Source: Variovorax sp. HW608 (GTDB lineage: Bacteria; Pseudomonadota; Gammaproteobacteria; Burkholderiales; Burkholderiaceae_C). Taken from it: 64,000 nucleotides of DNA. The notes under the pieces are model-generated. The model saw nothing but the letters and a program-made list of their open reading frames with translations, searched no databases and was not told where the DNA came from. Each line of letters begins with the position of its first letter. Positions within the stretch are counted from its first letter, which is position 1. A program made the translations under genes and the position numbers. Shown here one piece after another: positions 61,145-64,000 of the stretch. Where the stretch lies: positions 1,612,001-1,676,000 of the forward strand of contig NZ_LT607803.1 in NCBI RefSeq assembly GCF_900090195.1, given 5' to 3'.

Positions 61145-61986
61145 ACGCACAAAGAGACATCTTCGAGCAGCCCAAGATCGATTGTCATTGCCACGTCCTC
61201 GATCCGGACCGCTTCCCCTACGCGGCCGATGCGGCCTACCACCCCTCGGGCGCCGAGATCGGAACGCTGCGGTCCTTCCAAGAGGTCCTGGCCGTGCACG
61301 GCGTGCGCCATGCGCTGCTGGTGCAACCCAACTCGGGCTACAACGCCGACAACCGCTGCATGCTCGATGCGATCCGCCAGGGCGAGGGCCGCTTCAAGGG
61401 TGTGGCGATCGTGCCGCCCGACATTTCCATGGCGCAGCTGCAGGACCTGAAGGCGCAAGGCATCGTCGGTGTCGCGCACAACTTCGCGCTGCTGGGGGAG
61501 CCGCACGAAGGCGTGCTCGACGCGCTCTGGGATCGGCTCGCGCAGCTCGACATGTTCGTGCAGGTGCAGGTGCGCGACGACCAGATGGTGCGCCTCGGCG
61601 CGCGGCTGCGCGGTTGCGGCGCGCGCATCCTGGTGGACCATCACGGCCGTCCCGACCTTCGGGCCGGCGTCGGCGGCGCGGGCTTCCAGGCCCTGCTCGC
61701 GCTCGCGGAAAGCTCGCGCTGCTACGTCAAGCTCTCGGGGTACGACAAGTTCTCGCTCCTGCCTTTCCCCTTCGACGACGCGATGCCGTTCAGCCAGGCG
61801 CTGCTGGCGCAGTTCGGCGCCGAGCACTGCCTGTGGGCCTCGGACTGGCCCCATCTGCGCGCGGTGCGCCGCCTGGACTACGGCCCCTTGCTCGCGCTTT
61901 TCATGAAGCTCGTCCCCGACGAGGCGGCGCGCGCATCCATCCTGTACCACACGCCCCGACGCCTCTTCGGGTTCGACGGCGGCTGA
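61141..61986 (+). CDS. Amidohydrolase-2 family hydrolase
   Basis: A 281-residue TIM-barrel hydrolase of the lactonase/decarboxylase type (COG3618-like). N-terminal metal motif DCHCHVLDP, then HHGRPD and the conserved ASDWPH near residue 237. The ATG overlaps the LysR stop (ATGA). Related enzymes hydrolyse dicarboxylate or sugar lactones. It completes the small LysR-controlled catabolic block. Confidence 0.88.
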   Translation: MNAQRDIFEQPKIDCHCHVLDPDRFPYAADAAYHPSGAEIGTLRSFQEVLAVHGVRHALLVQPNSGYNADNRCMLDAIRQGEGRFKGVAIVPPDISMAQLQDLKAQGIVGVAHNFALLGEPHEGVLDALWDRLAQLDMFVQVQVRDDQMVRLGARLRGCGARILVDHHGRPDLRAGVGGAGFQALLALAESSRCYVKLSGYDKFSLLPFPFDDAMPFSQALLAQFGAEHCLWASDWPHLRAVRRLDYGPLLALFMKLVPDEAARASILYHTPRRLFGFDGG

Positions 61987-62046
61987 GTCATCTGGGCACG
62001 GCGATTGCCGGGACTGACGACCCAGCCTTTCCTCGCACGACGCCCC

Positions 62047-62331
62047 ATGAAAAAGCACCCGACACAAACCGGCCGGGCCGCCGCCTGCTACGAGCTGCTC
62101 GACCTGCTCTCGCACCGCCAGCTGCCCGTGGTGTGCGAGACCCAGGAGGACATCCACAAGATCCTCGCGCTTCGCAGCGCCTCGCTGCTGGAGGCCGAGG
62201 CCGATCCGATCGTCCTGCTGCAAAGCGGCGAGCGCCGGATCGAGCGCATCGTGGTCACGGGCATCACCGCCGAGGGGCGTGCCGCCTGCCTCGCCTACAA
62301 CGCCATGGCGGTTCCCGCCTGGCGGCGTTGA
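62047..62331 (+). CDS. Hypothetical protein, 94 residues
   Basis: A small soluble alpha/beta protein starting MKKHPTQTGRAAACYELLDL, with no signal or membrane segment and no recognised family. It follows the amidohydrolase after 60 bases in the same direction. Confidence 0.5.
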   Translation: MKKHPTQTGRAAACYELLDLLSHRQLPVVCETQEDIHKILALRSASLLEAEADPIVLLQSGERRIERIVVTGITAEGRAACLAYNAMAVPAWRR

Positions 62332-62405
62332 AGCATATTGAACCGGCGGCGGCAGTCGTTGCGGCAAGCGTTGCCGCACGGCTGTCGCCGCGCGTATCCC
62401 GCTTG

Positions 62406-62627
62406 TCAGCTTTGCCCGGCCGCCTCGCGCGCAAGGCGGTTCATGCGGCTCTTCTGCCCGGCCGCGCGCGCTTCCGCAGGGGTGAATTCGTGTGCAGTGC
62501 CTTTCTCGTGCGCCGCGCGCCCGCCTTCGCGGGCGATGTCGCGCTGCCGCGCCGGATCCATTCCTGCGAAGCCGCGTCCGCGCGGTGACATGGTTTGGCT
62601 GGCATCGTGGCCGTCTTTGAGCGTCAT
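62406..62627 (-). CDS. KGG/YciG-like general stress protein
   Basis: A 73-residue hydrophilic protein. AGGAG precedes ATG 62627. The KGG-type repeat is visible as GRGFAGMDPARQRDIAREGG, then GRAAHEKGTAHEFTPAEARA. Such small stress-induced proteins (YciG and con-10 type) accumulate in stationary or dry conditions. Stand-alone gene. Confidence 0.8.
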   Translation of the reverse strand: MTLKDGHDASQTMSPRGRGFAGMDPARQRDIAREGGRAAHEKGTAHEFTPAEARAAGQKSRMNRLAREAAGQS

Positions 62628-62811
62628 GCTGTACTCCTGGTTGACTCGGTCGAGGTGGCGGGGCGAACCCCGTCTCATGCACGGCAAAGGACGTGCCCAC
62701 TGCAGAGCGCCCGAAGCGACGACGCCGGACCGCTGCCGGCGCCGGTTCGCCGTGGCAAGAATTGCCGGATGGGTGGAAGGAACTGCGGCAGCTTCTACAC
62801 GCGACGCCGCC

Positions 62812-63087
62812 TCAGGCATCCTCGTGCCGCTCGTCGATCAGCGTGCGTGCCTTCGCCGCCAGCGCCCGGATCGCGCTGACGCCGTCGTCGTGGCGGCCCG
62901 AGAGCATCAGCCGGCATCGAAACGCCGACCGGTCGTGGAGATCCGCATGTCCGCTCACGATCCCGTCGGCATTCGACGGTTCCAGCTCGATCGTGACTCT
63001 CCAGCCTCTGTACTGAAACGTGTGCGACCCACTGTCGGCGCTGCATTCCTCCGGCCCCGTGTCGCCGGCCAAATTGGGGCTTGTCAT
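62812..63087 (-). CDS. Hypothetical protein, 91 residues
   Basis: ATG 63087 has GGAG at good distance. The protein has a plausible beta-rich core (HTFQYRGWRVTIELEPSNAD, SAFRCRLMLSGRHDDGVSAI) and a C-terminal helix. No family recognised. Confidence 0.5.
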   Translation of the reverse strand: MTSPNLAGDTGPEECSADSGSHTFQYRGWRVTIELEPSNADGIVSGHADLHDRSAFRCRLMLSGRHDDGVSAIRALAAKARTLIDERHEDA

Positions 63088-63217
63088 TCCATCTCCTGCA
63101 TTCATGGGCCCCGGTTGACCGGAGGGCCCAATGTGAAGTACAGGCAAATGCCATGCCCGGCGCGAGGCCGGGTTTCATTGGCTTACACCATTGGTGTGCC
63201 GATGCGCGCCGGCTCCC

Positions 63218-64000
63218 TCATTCCGGACGAACGCCCTCGAAGGCCCGCTGCAGCAACGCGCGGATCTCGGCGCGCTGGGCCGGTCCGATGGGACGCGGAT
63301 TCCAGTACGGATTGCTGGCGGCGATCTCGGCTGCGCGGTCGAGGTCGTCCGCCCGCATGCCGATGTCGCGCAGCGCCACCGGCGCGCCGTTGGCGCGCGC
63401 GAGGTCGAACAGGCCCGCGGCCGCGCTCGACTTTCCTTGAACGCCGAGCGCGCGCCCGATCCGCTGCATGGCCTGCGGGGCCGCTTCGGCGTTGAAGGCG
63501 ATGGCGTGCGGCAGGACCACGGTGTGCACTTCCGCATGCGGCAGGTTGAAGCTGCCACCCAGCGTGTGGCAGAGCTTGTGGTGCAAGGCCATGCCGACGT
63601 TGCCCAGCACGGTGCCGCAAAGCCAGGCGCCGTAAAGCGCATCGCTTCGTCCATCCAGATCGCGCGGCTGCTGTCGCACGACGGGGAGCGCCTGCGCCAG
63701 TGCCCGGATGCCTTCTTCCGCCATCAGATCCATGATCGGATTGCTGTCCTGCGCATAGAGGCCCTCGGCGGCATGCGCGATGGCATTCATGCCGCTGGTG
63801 ACGCTCAGCGCTACAGGCAGGCTCGCGGTCAGCGCCGGGTCGTAGATCACGGTGCGCGGCAGCACCCGCGGATCGCGGCCCGTTTTCTTGAGGCCCGCTT
63901 CGGTGATGCCGTAGATCGGCGTCATCTCGCTGCCGGCGTAGGTGGTCGGCACGGCCAGCACGGGCAAGCCGGACTCCAGCGCAATGGCCTTGCCCAGGCC
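63218..64000 (-). CDS. Maleylacetate reductase/iron-containing alcohol dehydrogenase (N-terminus outside window)
   Basis: The C-terminal 260 residues of an iron-type dehydrogenase. LAVPTTYAGSEMTPIYGITE is characteristic of maleylacetate reductases, and the metal His region HHKLCHTLGGSFNLPHAEVH is complete. The enzyme reduces maleylacetate to 3-oxoadipate in chloro- and hydroxyquinol pathways. The frame runs open to the right edge. Confidence 0.9.
   Translation of the reverse strand, partial: GLGKAIALESGLPVLAVPTTYAGSEMTPIYGITEAGLKKTGRDPRVLPRTVIYDPALTASLPVALSVTSGMNAIAHAAEGLYAQDSNPIMDLMAEEGIRALAQALPVVRQQPRDLDGRSDALYGAWLCGTVLGNVGMALHHKLCHTLGGSFNLPHAEVHTVVLPHAIAFNAEAAPQAMQRIGRALGVQGKSSAAAGLFDLARANGAPVALRDIGMRADDLDRAAEIAASNPYWNPRPIGPAQRAEIRALLQRAFEGVRPE

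Noticed and set aside
1..64000. tRNA, rRNA, CRISPR arrays and insertion sequences
   Set aside because: Looked for by eye on both strands; no cloverleaf, no regularly spaced repeats with spacers, and no transposase or integrase frame were found.

Overview
This window reads as a high-GC betaproteobacterial sequence. The many Bug-type (TctC) substrate-binding proteins, UbiB, H-NS and FUSC families point to Burkholderiales, probably Comamonadaceae near Variovorax; that placement is inference. A complete rep-parA-parB maintenance locus at about 32-37.5 kb shows that the window spans the origin and partition region of a secondary replicon (chromid or megaplasmid).

Left part (1-28 kb). A metal and stress region. 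It starts with a cus-type RND efflux pair (CusB partial, CusC) and a Cys-rich exported protein. Next is a leftward operon (membrane methyltransferase, PPK2, P1B ATPase with a CPD motif, MFS exporter) behind a MerR-type promoter and a divergent MerR regulator. After that come DUF302, LemA/TPM proteins, small His/Cys-rich proteins, a CusF-like protein, a VTT membrane protein, a YbhFSR/HlyD-type ABC exporter, a beta-CASP metallo-beta-lactamase RNase, an exported SAM methyltransferase, an archaeal-type S-adenosylmethionine synthetase, a UbiB kinase, a CopZ-like chaperone behind a CueR-type promoter, and a cytochrome c-FTR1 fusion. Seven TTGAN-N4-NTCAA sites (one perfect FNR/Anr box) lie in its promoter regions, suggesting an oxygen- and metal-responsive regulon. 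Decayed pieces lie among the intact genes: a fragment of the methionine adenosyltransferase, a thymidine phosphorylase N-terminus and a frameshifted multicopper oxidase.

Middle (28-39.7 kb). A gene-poor stretch with unknown ORFs and a dam methylase remnant leads into a KfrA-like coiled-coil protein, three 19-bp palindromes (candidate parS) set in a tandem duplication, parB, parA, an origin-like intergenic region with degenerate iterons, and a Rep_3 initiator. Then come a FUSC transporter with its MarR regulator and an H-NS protein carrying two DNA-binding modules.

Right part (39.7-64 kb). Ordinary catabolic chromid content. One block looks like sugar-acid or aldarate catabolism: MFS importer, lactonase, aconitase, two-domain GntR, UxaA/GarD dehydratase, HpcH/HpaI aldolase, semialdehyde dehydrogenase, Bug receptor and LysR. 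It is followed by gamma-glutamyltranspeptidase, a catalytically dead LMW-phosphatase-like protein, a YihY protein, a ferritin-like protein, a second Bug/M20 peptidase/LysR/amidohydrolase block, small stress proteins and a partial maleylacetate reductase at the right edge. I saw no tRNA, rRNA, CRISPR array or intact insertion sequence.
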